Shown here piece after piece: positions 34,805-43,580 of a DNA stretch of 64,000 nucleotides; position 1 is the first letter of the stretch; the number at the start of each line of letters is the position of its first letter. Source of the DNA: Pseudobacter sp. Its GTDB lineage: Bacteria; Bacteroidota; Bacteroidia; Chitinophagales; Chitinophagaceae. The notes under the pieces are model-generated. The model made no database searches and was not told the DNA's origin. It worked only from the letters and a program-made list of their open reading frames with translations. Made by a program: the position numbers and the translations under genes. The stretch covers positions 558,001 to 622,000 of the forward strand of contig JAFIGX010000022.1 in NCBI GenBank assembly GCA_017849455.1. Direction: 5' to 3'.

Positions 34805-36172
34805 TTAACTGTTATCGGTTTTGTCAGGATCAAAGGCAATGGGTTTCCTGCGGTTCATCAGGAAATACAGCAGCATGAAGGTGGCCAGCACCGCAATGCC
34901 TACCAACGCAGTGCGGGGCCTGTTGATGGCGATGCTGATGCCTACGAATGAATAAGCAGCAATAAAGATCAGCGGTTGCAGGGGATAGAGACGCATCTTA
35001 TAAATAGACCTGTCATTGTCGAGATGGCGGGTCCGTTTTCGCAACACGAAAATGGAACCTGCCGACATGGCCATCCCAAAACAATCCAGGAAGATCGTAA
35101 AGCTCAGGAGCTCATTGAAGGTCTTCGCAAAGAACAGCACAATGATACAGGTGGCAGCAAAGACTGACAGCGATACCACCAGCACATCTTTCTTTTTCGA
35201 TCGCATTCTGAAAGCGGCAGGCAATACCCCATCATCGCTCATGGCGTACATCACGCGGGGATTGCTCATGAGCAGCACATTCACATAGGCCAGCACCGAA
35301 AGAAAGAGAAGCCCTGAAAAGAAAAGAGCGCCGGTATTACCGAAAAGCTTACCGGCGATCACAGTTGCGATCTCGTTGGTATTTTTAAGGTTGTTGAAGC
35401 CGATGACCTTATAATAACTGAAATTAACGGCCAGGTAAAGAATGATAATGGTGGTAATGCCGATAAAAATACCTTTGGGAATATTCCGGGAAGCATCTTT
35501 CACCTCATGGCCGAAATTGATCGTTTGCTGGTAACCTCCATAGGTAAACGAAACGGCTACCAGGCTCAGGCCGAAAGAACGGATATAATCCTGCCAGCCG
35601 GCTTCTGCTGCAGGGGCCGGCAGTGCGGCCACTGCCACAGGCTGATAATAGATACTGGGAAAGCACAGGGCCGCGATGAGCATGATCACGATCCCGATCT
35701 TGATGATCATCAGCACATTTTGCGTACGGGAGCTCATCTTCAATCCCATGAGGTTCACACCATAAAATATGATGATGGCAATGATGGCGATCGATACCTT
35801 GGTAAGATCGGTGGCAGGCTCATGAAAGATCACCTGGCTGATATAGCCCGATCCGATCAGGGCCACGGCCGAGAGGGAGGCTGCGTTCGATACGAGTATG
35901 ATACAGTTGATGCTGAAGGCCAGTGATGGATGGTACGCATAAGAAAATATCTTATAGTATCCACCGGTGACCGGGTGCCTCGACCCGATCTCGGCATAGG
36001 TAAGGGCGCCGCACATCGCTACCAGTCCTCCCACGATCCACGCCCCAAAGAAGACGCCCGGTGTCAATGCATCTTTCGCGGAATCGGTGGCCGTGCGAAA
36101 GATCCCCATGCCGATCACGAGGCCAATGACGATCATGGTAAGGTCGAATAAGCTGAGTTTGGAAGACTTCAT
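34805..36172 (-). CDS. APC-family amino-acid permease
   Basis: 455 residues from ATG 36172 (MKSSKLSLFDLTMIVIGLVI). The first helix has the family GMGIF motif (VIGMGIFRTATDSAKDALTP), and AEIGSRHPVTGGYYKI follows helix 2. About 12 transmembrane helices. The open frame runs 36 codons further up but is basic and not membrane-like. It precedes the PLP trans-sulfuration enzyme by 12 bases on the same strand, so the imported amino acid may be its substrate (inference). Confidence 0.88.
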   Translation of the reverse strand: MKSSKLSLFDLTMIVIGLVIGMGIFRTATDSAKDALTPGVFFGAWIVGGLVAMCGALTYAEIGSRHPVTGGYYKIFSYAYHPSLAFSINCIILVSNAASLSAVALIGSGYISQVIFHEPATDLTKVSIAIIAIIIFYGVNLMGLKMSSRTQNVLMIIKIGIVIMLIAALCFPSIYYQPVAVAALPAPAAEAGWQDYIRSFGLSLVAVSFTYGGYQQTINFGHEVKDASRNIPKGIFIGITTIIILYLAVNFSYYKVIGFNNLKNTNEIATVIAGKLFGNTGALFFSGLLFLSVLAYVNVLLMSNPRVMYAMSDDGVLPAAFRMRSKKKDVLVVSLSVFAATCIIVLFFAKTFNELLSFTIFLDCFGMAMSAGSIFVLRKRTRHLDNDRSIYKMRLYPLQPLIFIAAYSFVGISIAINRPRTALVGIAVLATFMLLYFLMNRRKPIAFDPDKTDNS

Positions 36173-36233
36173 TTGTGGAAGATAAAAAATATTTGGCTTT
36201 ACCTTTACCTTACATTTCACCATTTTGAGCTTC

Positions 36234-38309
36234 ATGAAACATTTTATACTGGTACCGGCCCTGATCGGTTGGGCTTTCACCCTGGTAGCACAAACAAACG
36301 GAAAGCAGGATTCGGCCCATCTCCTGCAGGAAGTGATCGTTAGGGCCTATGAACAGAACAGGCAATTGAAAACTACCTCCGGTTCCATCAATTATATCGA
36401 CAAAACGCAACTGGAACGATTCAATAATACCAGCCTGCTGCCGGCTATCAACGCCACGCCGGGCGTACGGATGGAAGAACGGTCGCCGGGAAGCTACCGG
36501 CTCAACATGCGTGGCAGCACCCTTCGCGCCCCTTTCGGTGTCAGGAATGTGAAAGTATACTGGAACGGCATTCCATTCACCGACCCTTCCGGCAATACCT
36601 ATCTCAACCAGCTCAGTTATTATAATGTACAATCGGTGGAAGTGATCAAAGGGCCGGGCAGCAGTTTGTATGGGGCCGGTACCGGGGGCGTGTTGCTCAT
36701 CAACAGTCAGCCTGCAGAATGGAAGCCGGGCGCGGAGATCGGGTATATCCGTGGCAGTTATAACCTGGGCAATCTCAACGTGCAGGCCAGACTGGGCACG
36801 GACGACCGCCGGAATATCCTGAGCTATTCAAGATTATCGTCTGATGGTTACCGTGACCATACCAATATGCGGCGGGATGTAGTTACCTGGGAAACGAAAC
36901 TGAAACTGAGCGACAGGCAGGAACTGCAGACATCGATGCTATATGGCGACCTGTACTATCAAACCCCCGGTGCGCTTACAAGGTCCGAGTATCTCAACAA
37001 TCCCCGCGCCGCCCGTCCGGCAGCCGGCGCCTTTCCCAGTGCCGACCAGGCACAGGCTGCCATCTACCAAAAAACATTCCTCACAGGCATCGGCCATAAG
37101 TATCAATTCAACCAACATCTTCAGAACAGCTCAGTGGTATATGGCGCATTTTCACTGATCAGGAATCCTACGTTCCGTAATTATGAAAAAAGGACAGAGC
37201 CCCATTTCGGTGGACGAACAGTTTTCACCTGGCAGGATAAATTCGGCCCGATCGGTTTGAAACTACTGGCCGGCGGGGAAGCACAGCGAGGTTTCTTCAA
37301 TACCAAAACCTATAAGAACAGGCAGGGCAATCCCGATACGCTTCAAACGGATGATGATATCAATAACTGGCTGTATTCGGCCTTTGCACAGGCTGATCTC
37401 GATCTGGGCTCCCGGCTCATACTCAGCGTCGGCGCCAGTTTCAACAAATCATCGATCGATATCACCAGGCTTTCCATTCCTTCTTCCGCTCCTCAAAAAA
37501 GGACATACGGCAACGAGTGGGCGCCGCGACTGGCGCTTTCGCTCAATGTTCTTCCGAATACCTGGATGTTCGTGAATGTAACGAAGGGGTTCTCCCCTCC
37601 TACCGCACAGGAAGTGGTGCCCTCTACCACCGTGATCAATACCGGTCTCAATGCCGAGCATGGCAGGGTCATCGAATCCGGGGTCAAAAGCAGCCTGTTC
37701 ACAAATCGGTTATACGTAGAGGTTGTATACTTTGAATACCGCCTAGAAGACGCCATCGTACAAAGACGCGACGCCAGCAATGCCGATTATTTTGTGAATG
37801 CAGGCTCCACCGACCAGGAAGGACTTGAAATGCAGGCGCAATACCAATTGATAACAACTCCCAATCATTTCTTCACCGGGCTGAGGATCTGGGGCAGCTA
37901 TACTACCAGTAAGTTCAGGTACAGGAATTTCAAACAACTCGGCAGTGACTATTCAGGAAACCGCCTGCCCAGCGTGGCCCCGAATACACTGGCGGCGGGG
38001 CTCGACATCAATACCAAACCGGGCCTGTACGCCAATATCACCTGGTACTACAGTGATCGTATCGCACTCAATGATGCCAATACGGATTATGCAGCGGCCT
38101 ATCAACTCACCGGCGCCCGGATCGGATGGCGGAAGCTGTTCACCAAAAAACTACGGGCCGATCTTTTTGCCGGGGTCGATAATCTTTTCGATGCACGTTA
38201 TAGCCTGGGCAATGATATCAATGCAGCCGGTGGAAGATATTTCAATACTGCTCCGGGTGTAAATTATTTTGGAGGGATTTGTATTGCTTACCCTATTTTT
38301 GCTCCGTAA
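36234..38309 (+). CDS. TonB-dependent outer-membrane receptor
   Basis: 691 residues from ATG 36234 (a TTG three codons earlier is less likely). The signal peptide is MKHFILVPALIGWAFTLVAQ. The plug domain reads LLQEVIVRAYEQNRQLKTTS, LNMRGSTLRAPFGVRNVKVY, VEVIKGPGSSLYGAGTGGVL, and the 22-strand-type barrel ends in ...GGICIAYPIFAP. The ligand is unknown; it has no obvious BtuB trait. Its stop codon is immediately followed by the cobalamin riboswitch with no terminator between them, so it may be read into the B12 unit. Confidence 0.88.
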   Translation: MKHFILVPALIGWAFTLVAQTNGKQDSAHLLQEVIVRAYEQNRQLKTTSGSINYIDKTQLERFNNTSLLPAINATPGVRMEERSPGSYRLNMRGSTLRAPFGVRNVKVYWNGIPFTDPSGNTYLNQLSYYNVQSVEVIKGPGSSLYGAGTGGVLLINSQPAEWKPGAEIGYIRGSYNLGNLNVQARLGTDDRRNILSYSRLSSDGYRDHTNMRRDVVTWETKLKLSDRQELQTSMLYGDLYYQTPGALTRSEYLNNPRAARPAAGAFPSADQAQAAIYQKTFLTGIGHKYQFNQHLQNSSVVYGAFSLIRNPTFRNYEKRTEPHFGGRTVFTWQDKFGPIGLKLLAGGEAQRGFFNTKTYKNRQGNPDTLQTDDDINNWLYSAFAQADLDLGSRLILSVGASFNKSSIDITRLSIPSSAPQKRTYGNEWAPRLALSLNVLPNTWMFVNVTKGFSPPTAQEVVPSTTVINTGLNAEHGRVIESGVKSSLFTNRLYVEVVYFEYRLEDAIVQRRDASNADYFVNAGSTDQEGLEMQAQYQLITTPNHFFTGLRIWGSYTTSKFRYRNFKQLGSDYSGNRLPSVAPNTLAAGLDINTKPGLYANITWYYSDRIALNDANTDYAAAYQLTGARIGWRKLFTKKLRADLFAGVDNLFDARYSLGNDINAAGGRYFNTAPGVNYFGGICIAYPIFAP

Positions 38310-38310
38310 T

Positions 38311-38535
38311 TGGTTTCCCGGCGATGCCGGGATTAAAAGGGAAATCCGGTGCAAGACCGGTGCTATCCCCGTAGCTGTGAGTTCCTTACGTGATGCCAAA
38401 AGCTTTCACGGGTGCTGAATACCCTCGCCACTGTTCCGATAATTGTCGGGATGGGAAGGCGTTCAGCATGGAATAAGCCAGAAGACCTGCCAGTTGCATA
38501 TTCCTAACATCAGCGAGCTTTCGGGTGAAAAGCCG
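38311..38535 (+). ncRNA. Cobalamin riboswitch
   Basis: The conserved core is clear: gggaaatccggtgcaagacc (38339-38358), then ggtgctatccccgtagctgtga; gccactg (38427-38433) and gggaaggcg (38453-38461); and the B12 box aagccagaagacctgcc (38475-38491). The 5' limit is set by hairpin tttcccggcgatgccggg, the 3' limit by the last conserved bases before btuB (ATG 38625). It should shut down the B12 uptake and salvage genes when adenosylcobalamin is abundant. The expression platform is not obvious. Confidence 0.95.
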
Positions 38536-38624
38536 GGATGAAATTGGTCTTGTTATCAAGAAGACATTTCATTTCTGTTCGTATTTCATTTTTCCGAAGG
38601 CTCATAGTTCAACAACAAAAAACT

Positions 38625-40508
38625 ATGAGCATGAACAAAAAATTACTCTCATTGCCGGCCCTTTTTTTAAGCGTACACGCATGGGCCCAGGATTCCAGCC
38701 ATTTCAAACAAAAACAACTCGATGAAGTGGTGGTGACCGCTACCAAATTCGCCAGAAAAAATTCTGAAACAGGTAAAGTGGTAACTGTGGTCGATCGTAC
38801 CACGTTAGACAGGAGCCTTGGAAAAGACCTTTCGCAGATCCTCACCGAACAGGCAGGCATCGTTGTGAATGGGGCAACCAGCAATCCAGGAAAAGACAAA
38901 TCCATTTTCCTACGCGGGGCCAAGAACGATTATACCGTGATCCTTGTGAACGGCATACCCGTTACCGACCCTTCCGGTACCGGCGGGGCCTTCGATCTGC
39001 GCATGTTCCCAGTTGAACAGATAGAAAGGATCGAGATCCTGAAAGGAGCGCAATCGACACTCTACGGTTCGGACGCCATTGCAGGCGTCATCAATATCAT
39101 CACACGCAAGGGAGGAGGCAAACCGGCCGAACTGTACGGCAACCTTTCCTTTGGCACTTATGGAACCATGAGCTCACAGGCAGGGCTAAGCGGCACTGCC
39201 GAGAAAGTGAGCTACAATGTAGGTTTCAGCCATCACGAATCGGATGGCATCTCGGAAGCCAAGGATACATTGGGCACCCAGAATTTCGATAAGGATGGCT
39301 TCGTACGGAATGCCTTTCAATTCGATATCGACGGGGAAGTGGTGGATGGATTAAGAGTGATGCCTTTCTTCCGTTACACCTATTTCAAAGGGGGGTACGA
39401 TGCCGGCTCTTTCAAAGATGCTCCCAATCAGTACCAGATGAGCTTTCTTTCTTCAGGCGCCCGCGTGCAATACAAATTCAACAGGGGTGCTGTCAACGCC
39501 CAATACCAGTACGACGAGACCTTCAGGAATTATGACGGGTTCACTTTCGACGGCCGTTCGCATCTGGCGGAGGTCTACGCCCAGTATAACGTACACAAAC
39601 ATCTGCAATTACTGGCAGGGATCGATTACCGTTCCCAGAAAATGTACGACACCACTGCCGATCCAAAGAACCCTGAGATCAAGATCACCAGTCCATATCT
39701 GTCCGTGTTCCTGAAAAACCTCGCAGGCTTCTACCTCGAAGCAGGTGTACGATACAACGACCATAACAGGTATGGCAATAACTTTACTTATAGCTTCAAC
39801 CCTTCTTACCTGGTCAATGAGAACGTGAAGGTATTTGCCAATATCGCCTCTGCATTCAAAGCGCCTTCCCTGGCATCCCTGTATGGAAAATATGGTTCCA
39901 ACAAAGAGCTGAAGCCGGAGAAGTCCTACACTTATGAAGGCGGTGTTCAGGCATCCATGTTCAATAATCTCGTAGATGCAAGAGTGGTCTATTTCAGCAG
40001 GCATAGCAAGGATGTGATCGTTTACGGGCCCGCCTTCACCATGATCAACCTCGACAAACAGGACGACCAGGGCATCGAAGTGGAGCCTACCATCAATATC
40101 ACGAAGGACATCCAACTCAAACTTTTCTATACCTGGACCAAAGGTGAAGTGACCACCAAGACCGGTATTGCCGGTAAAGACACTACCTATGATAACCTGT
40201 TGCGCCGACCCCGCCATTCCTTCGGCGCCAACCTGGGATACCAGGTAACGAAGCACCTCTATGTAAGCACCAATGTTTACAATTACAGCAAGCGCAGCGA
40301 TCTGTACTTCGATGATTTTTTTGTGCAACATCCCGTAACGCTCGGTGCTTACGCACTTTGGAATGCTTATGCCGAATACAAGCTGGCGAACAACCATATC
40401 AGGATCTTCGCCGACCTGAAAAATATCACCAATACCAAATATTACGAAGTATACGGATATGGCACCCTCGGCACCAATATCAATGCCGGGATAGCCATCA
40501 GGTTATAA
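38625..40508 (+). CDS. btuB: BtuB-like TonB-dependent cobalamin receptor
   Basis: About 627 residues. ATG 38625 (or 38631) gives the signal peptide MNKKLLSLPALFLSVHAWAQ; the frame opens further up inside the riboswitch region. The plug reads LDEVVVTATKFARKNSETGK, IFLRGAKNDYTVILVNGIPV and EILKGAQSTLYGSDAIAGVI. The barrel has KAPSLASLYGKYGSNKELKP and ends ...GTNINAGIAIRL. Position directly behind the cobalamin riboswitch and ahead of cob genes identifies the ligand class. It imports corrinoids across the outer membrane with TonB energy. Confidence 0.93.
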   Translation: MSMNKKLLSLPALFLSVHAWAQDSSHFKQKQLDEVVVTATKFARKNSETGKVVTVVDRTTLDRSLGKDLSQILTEQAGIVVNGATSNPGKDKSIFLRGAKNDYTVILVNGIPVTDPSGTGGAFDLRMFPVEQIERIEILKGAQSTLYGSDAIAGVINIITRKGGGKPAELYGNLSFGTYGTMSSQAGLSGTAEKVSYNVGFSHHESDGISEAKDTLGTQNFDKDGFVRNAFQFDIDGEVVDGLRVMPFFRYTYFKGGYDAGSFKDAPNQYQMSFLSSGARVQYKFNRGAVNAQYQYDETFRNYDGFTFDGRSHLAEVYAQYNVHKHLQLLAGIDYRSQKMYDTTADPKNPEIKITSPYLSVFLKNLAGFYLEAGVRYNDHNRYGNNFTYSFNPSYLVNENVKVFANIASAFKAPSLASLYGKYGSNKELKPEKSYTYEGGVQASMFNNLVDARVVYFSRHSKDVIVYGPAFTMINLDKQDDQGIEVEPTINITKDIQLKLFYTWTKGEVTTKTGIAGKDTTYDNLLRRPRHSFGANLGYQVTKHLYVSTNVYNYSKRSDLYFDDFFVQHPVTLGAYALWNAYAEYKLANNHIRIFADLKNITNTKYYEVYGYGTLGTNINAGIAIRL

Positions 40509-40531
40509 GAAAATTCATAAATTGTGCACCT

Positions 40532-41125
40532 ATGTCATTAAAACAATTCAACCCGAGAACGGCCGTACTGCTCGCCTTCATGCTGGTAGTAGCGGCAATG
40601 CGCATCCTGTTCACTGCACAGGCCGATATCACTCCTCTTGCCACCTTCACGCCGCTTGGCGCTATGGCATTGTTCGGGGGAGCTTATTTCAGCAACAATT
40701 ACAAAGCCATGCTCTTCCCGTTGCTTACGCTCTGGGTGAGCGATATTGTGCTGAACCGCTTTGTGTATTATCATGAATGGCGTATCCTGTACGAAGGTTT
40801 TTACTGGACTTATGGTTCCTTTGCCCTGATCGCACTGGCAGGCAAATGGATCATCAAAAAAGCATCCGTAAAGAATATCGTGCTGGCATCTTTCGTAGCT
40901 GTTCTGATCCATTGGATCGGTACAAGTCCGGGTTGTTTTATGGTCGAAGGGTCTATCTACCCCAAAACATTCTCCGGCTACCTCACCAGCCTGGTAGCTG
41001 CGATCCCTTATGAAAGGAATTTCCTGATCGGCACACTGGTCTACAGCATCGTGCTCTTCGGTGGATTCGAATGGTTGCAAAAGAGATATTCTTCTTTGCA
41101 ATTCAGGGTGCACAATGCAGGATAA
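40532..41125 (+). CDS. DUF6580 membrane protein, B12-regulon
   Basis: 197 residues from ATG 40532, 23 bases after btuB. About five transmembrane helices; the family-typical stretch is ADITPLATFTPLGAMALFGG, then YFSNNYKAMLFPLLTLWVSD and LIHWIGTSPGCFMVEGSIYP. I place it in DUF6580, which I recall in Bacteroidota B12 clusters. Its layout, like a small substrate-binding (S-component-like) membrane protein, suggests transport of a corrinoid or lower-ligand base, but this is inference. Confidence 0.7.
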   Translation: MSLKQFNPRTAVLLAFMLVVAAMRILFTAQADITPLATFTPLGAMALFGGAYFSNNYKAMLFPLLTLWVSDIVLNRFVYYHEWRILYEGFYWTYGSFALIALAGKWIIKKASVKNIVLASFVAVLIHWIGTSPGCFMVEGSIYPKTFSGYLTSLVAAIPYERNFLIGTLVYSIVLFGGFEWLQKRYSSLQFRVHNAG

Positions 41126-41141
41126 ATAAATCCTTTATTAT

Positions 41142-42086
41142 ATGATCGCCTGTTCATTCCTTCCTGCTGCAACGCAAATGATCTACGATATGCGGTTGCA
41201 GCACCTGCTTCACGGGATCACCTTTGAATGCCCTTCTGCGGCCCTCGCGGAAAAACAAAAAGTGGTCCGCTGCGTGCTGGAAGGAAAGCAGTACAGCAGT
41301 ATCGAGATCGACAGGATCTTCTCTGCATCCAAGGCCCAGGGCAAGAGCCTTTACTATGTGGATGAAGATCTGTTACGGTCCATTTCACCCGATGTGATCT
41401 TCACACAGGATGTATGTGAAGTATGCCAGATCGATACAGCCTGTACGGCAGCGGCCGTTGCTAAACTGGAAAAACAACCTCAGCTCGTCCCGCTTACACC
41501 CAATAACCTGGAAGACGTTTTTCAGACCGCTATCACCATCGCTTCGGCAATGGGCTGTGAAGAAGCAGCCTATCCATACCTGGCCGGTCTTCAGAAAAGG
41601 ATCGACACCATTATAGATACGCTCCGTTCCCATCAGGCGCCACCAAGGCGCGTGATGGTGATGGAGTGGATAGAGCCGGTGTATAACTGTGGGCATTGGA
41701 TCCCTTACCAGGTGGCTTATGCAGGGGGCATCGATATGCTCTCCAATCCGGGTGGCGACAGCATCGTTACCTCCTGGGAGAAGATCGTGCGATACGATCC
41801 GGAAGTGCTGGTGATCGCTCCCTGCGGCTTCTATGTGAAGCGTACCCGCCAGGAGCTTCATCTGCTCACACAAAAACCCGAATGGCCTCAGCTCGCAGCC
41901 GTGCAACGTGAAGCAGTGTTCATAGCCGACTACGACCTGTTCACCCAGCCCAGTGCAGGCACTTTAACGGATGGAATAGAATTGCTCGCAGCCATGTTCC
42001 ATCCTGCATTGTTCACCGTAGCCCCGCACCTGCAACACAAATATTATCCGCTTTTTCAATCAGCTCCTGCCAATGTGCAAGCATGA
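41142..42086 (+). CDS. BtuF-like cobalamin-binding protein
   Basis: 314 residues. It has the two-lobed type III solute-binding fold: MIACSFLPAATQMIYDMRLQ, DEDLLRSISPDVIFTQDVCE, TPNNLEDVFQTAITIASAMG, VMVMEWIEPVYNCGHWIPYQ and RYDPEVLVIAPCGFYVKRTR. No signal peptide is visible, so it may work inside the cell or the N-terminus is atypical. The BtuF assignment comes from fold and B12-operon position; btuC and btuD are not in the window. Its stop overlaps the CWC gene start by 14 bases. Confidence 0.8.
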   Translation: MIACSFLPAATQMIYDMRLQHLLHGITFECPSAALAEKQKVVRCVLEGKQYSSIEIDRIFSASKAQGKSLYYVDEDLLRSISPDVIFTQDVCEVCQIDTACTAAAVAKLEKQPQLVPLTPNNLEDVFQTAITIASAMGCEEAAYPYLAGLQKRIDTIIDTLRSHQAPPRRVMVMEWIEPVYNCGHWIPYQVAYAGGIDMLSNPGGDSIVTSWEKIVRYDPEVLVIAPCGFYVKRTRQELHLLTQKPEWPQLAAVQREAVFIADYDLFTQPSAGTLTDGIELLAAMFHPALFTVAPHLQHKYYPLFQSAPANVQA

Positions 42087-42294
42087 AGAAAAGAAATGTC
42101 CCCGCTGCAAAGCTGCTTTCGAATGTAAAGTAGGCGATGTTACCCACTGCCAGTGCTATGGCATTTCCCTTAGCACGGAGGAAAGAGCATTCCTCGAAGA
42201 GCGGTATGGCGACTGCCTTTGCCGGAAATGCCTGCTGGAGTTGAAACAACGTCAAACACTTTTTGAAGAAAAATATCTTTTCAATGGAAAATAA
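42073..42294 (+). CDS. Cysteine-rich CWC-family protein
   Basis: 73 residues. Cys pairs lie at CPRC (9-12), C18, CQC (26-28) and CLCRKC (48-53), enough for two zinc or Fe-S sites. No signal peptide. This matches the small Cys-rich CWC family (DUF-like, function unknown). It overlaps the BtuF-like stop by 14 bases and cobU by 11 bases, so translation is likely coupled; its place in the B12 unit is the only hint to its job. Confidence 0.75.
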   Translation: MCKHEEKKCPRCKAAFECKVGDVTHCQCYGISLSTEERAFLEERYGDCLCRKCLLELKQRQTLFEEKYLFNGK

Positions 42295-42832
42295 CCGGGC
42301 CCGGTCAGGTTCTACCATCATTTTCATCACCGGCGGAGCCCGCAGCGGCAAGAGCCGTTATGCGCAGGAGCTGGCGCTCCAATTCAGTCAGCATCCTGTG
42401 TATATTGCTACGGCCAGGAAATGGGACGATGAATTCAACCAGCGTATCCAACGACACCGGAACGAAAGGGATGAACGATGGACCTCACTGGAAGAAGAAA
42501 AACATATCAGCTCATTGGACCTCCATGATAAAGTAGCGGTGATCGACTGCGTTACATTGTGGCTTACCAATTTTTTTGTTGACCTCGGTAATGATGTGGA
42601 TCGATGCCTGGCAGCCTGCCGGAAAGAGATCATCGCATTGCAACAACAAAAAGGGATATTCATCATCATCAGTAATGAGATCGGGATGGGTATACATGCA
42701 GAGACAGCGATCGGCAGAAAATTCACCGACCTGCAGGGATGGGCCAACCAGTTCATTGCGCAACAAGCCGATGAAGTGGTGCTGATGGTGAGTGGTATCC
42801 CCGTCAAGATCAAAGAAACAACCGGCAAATAA
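42284..42832 (+). CDS. cobU: Adenosylcobinamide kinase / adenosylcobinamide-phosphate guanylyltransferase
   Basis: 182 residues. The P-loop is ITGGARSGKSRYAQE (17-24), followed by the RIQRHRNERDERW region with the guanylylated His. SLDLHDKVAVIDCVTLWLTN and IIISNEIGMGIHAETAIGRK complete the CobU pattern. The enzyme phosphorylates and GMP-activates adenosylcobinamide. The open frame begins 7 codons earlier, but ATG 42284 overlaps the CWC stop in the usual coupled manner. Confidence 0.95.
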   Translation: MENNRARSGSTIIFITGGARSGKSRYAQELALQFSQHPVYIATARKWDDEFNQRIQRHRNERDERWTSLEEEKHISSLDLHDKVAVIDCVTLWLTNFFVDLGNDVDRCLAACRKEIIALQQQKGIFIIISNEIGMGIHAETAIGRKFTDLQGWANQFIAQQADEVVLMVSGIPVKIKETTGK

Positions 42833-42834
42833 TA

Positions 42835-43569
42835 ATGGTCATGCCGTCAGCACACCGTGCATATATGAACTGGAGTGGCGGGAAGGATTCCTCCTTATGC
42901 CTGCATAGAATATTGAACAACCCGCTCTATTCTGTCGGATGCCTGCTCACCAGCGTGAATGCCGTACACGACCGCATCTCCATGCATGGTGTACGCAGGG
43001 CTTTGCTGGAATCGCAGGTAAGGTCTATCGGACTACCATTGCAAACCGTCGAACTGCCCGAACAGCCGGGCATGCAGGAATATGAACTAGCCATGTCGGA
43101 AAAAGTGAGCGGGTTGAAAAATGAAGGCTACACCCATGCCATATTCGGCGATATCTTTCTGGAAGACCTGAAAAAATACCGGGAAGAAAAACTGGGTTCA
43201 CTCGATATACAAACGGTATTCCCCTTGTGGAAAATATCGACCCGGGAATTGATGGAAGAATTCATTGCAACAGGTTTCAAGGCCATCATCGTTTGTGTGA
43301 ATGAGCAATACCTCGGCAAAAGTTTTTGCGGCAGGCTGCTGGATGGGTCGTTCGTGCGTGATTGTCCGGCCAACGTGGATATATGCGGTGAGAACGGCGA
43401 GTACCATTCATTCGTATTCGATGGCCCTATTTTCAAAAGCCCTGTCCCATTCACCAAAGGTGACATCGTTTACAGGCGATATGAAGCGCCGCAAACAAGT
43501 TCAGCCGGTAATACCAGGATGGATAAGGCTTCGGAATATGGGTTCTATTTTTGCGATCTCTTACCTTAA
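42835..43569 (+). CDS. Dph6-like ATP pyrophosphatase in the B12 operon
   Basis: 244 residues. The PP-loop is NWSGGKDSSLCLHRI (14-19). The C-terminal half includes THAIFGDIFLEDLKKYREEK, VCVNEQYLGKSFCGRLLDGS, VDICGENGEYHSFVFDGPIF and a YRRYEA tail, as in the archaeal MJ0570/Dph6 group of diphthine-ammonia ligases. Bacteria lack diphthamide, so the true substrate is different. It sits in the middle of the cob genes, directly after cobU and 11 bases before cobT, so an amidation or adenylation step on a corrinoid is conceivable (inference). Confidence 0.8.
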   Translation: MVMPSAHRAYMNWSGGKDSSLCLHRILNNPLYSVGCLLTSVNAVHDRISMHGVRRALLESQVRSIGLPLQTVELPEQPGMQEYELAMSEKVSGLKNEGYTHAIFGDIFLEDLKKYREEKLGSLDIQTVFPLWKISTRELMEEFIATGFKAIIVCVNEQYLGKSFCGRLLDGSFVRDCPANVDICGENGEYHSFVFDGPIFKSPVPFTKGDIVYRRYEAPQTSSAGNTRMDKASEYGFYFCDLLP

Positions 43570-43580
43570 AAATCTCTGCT

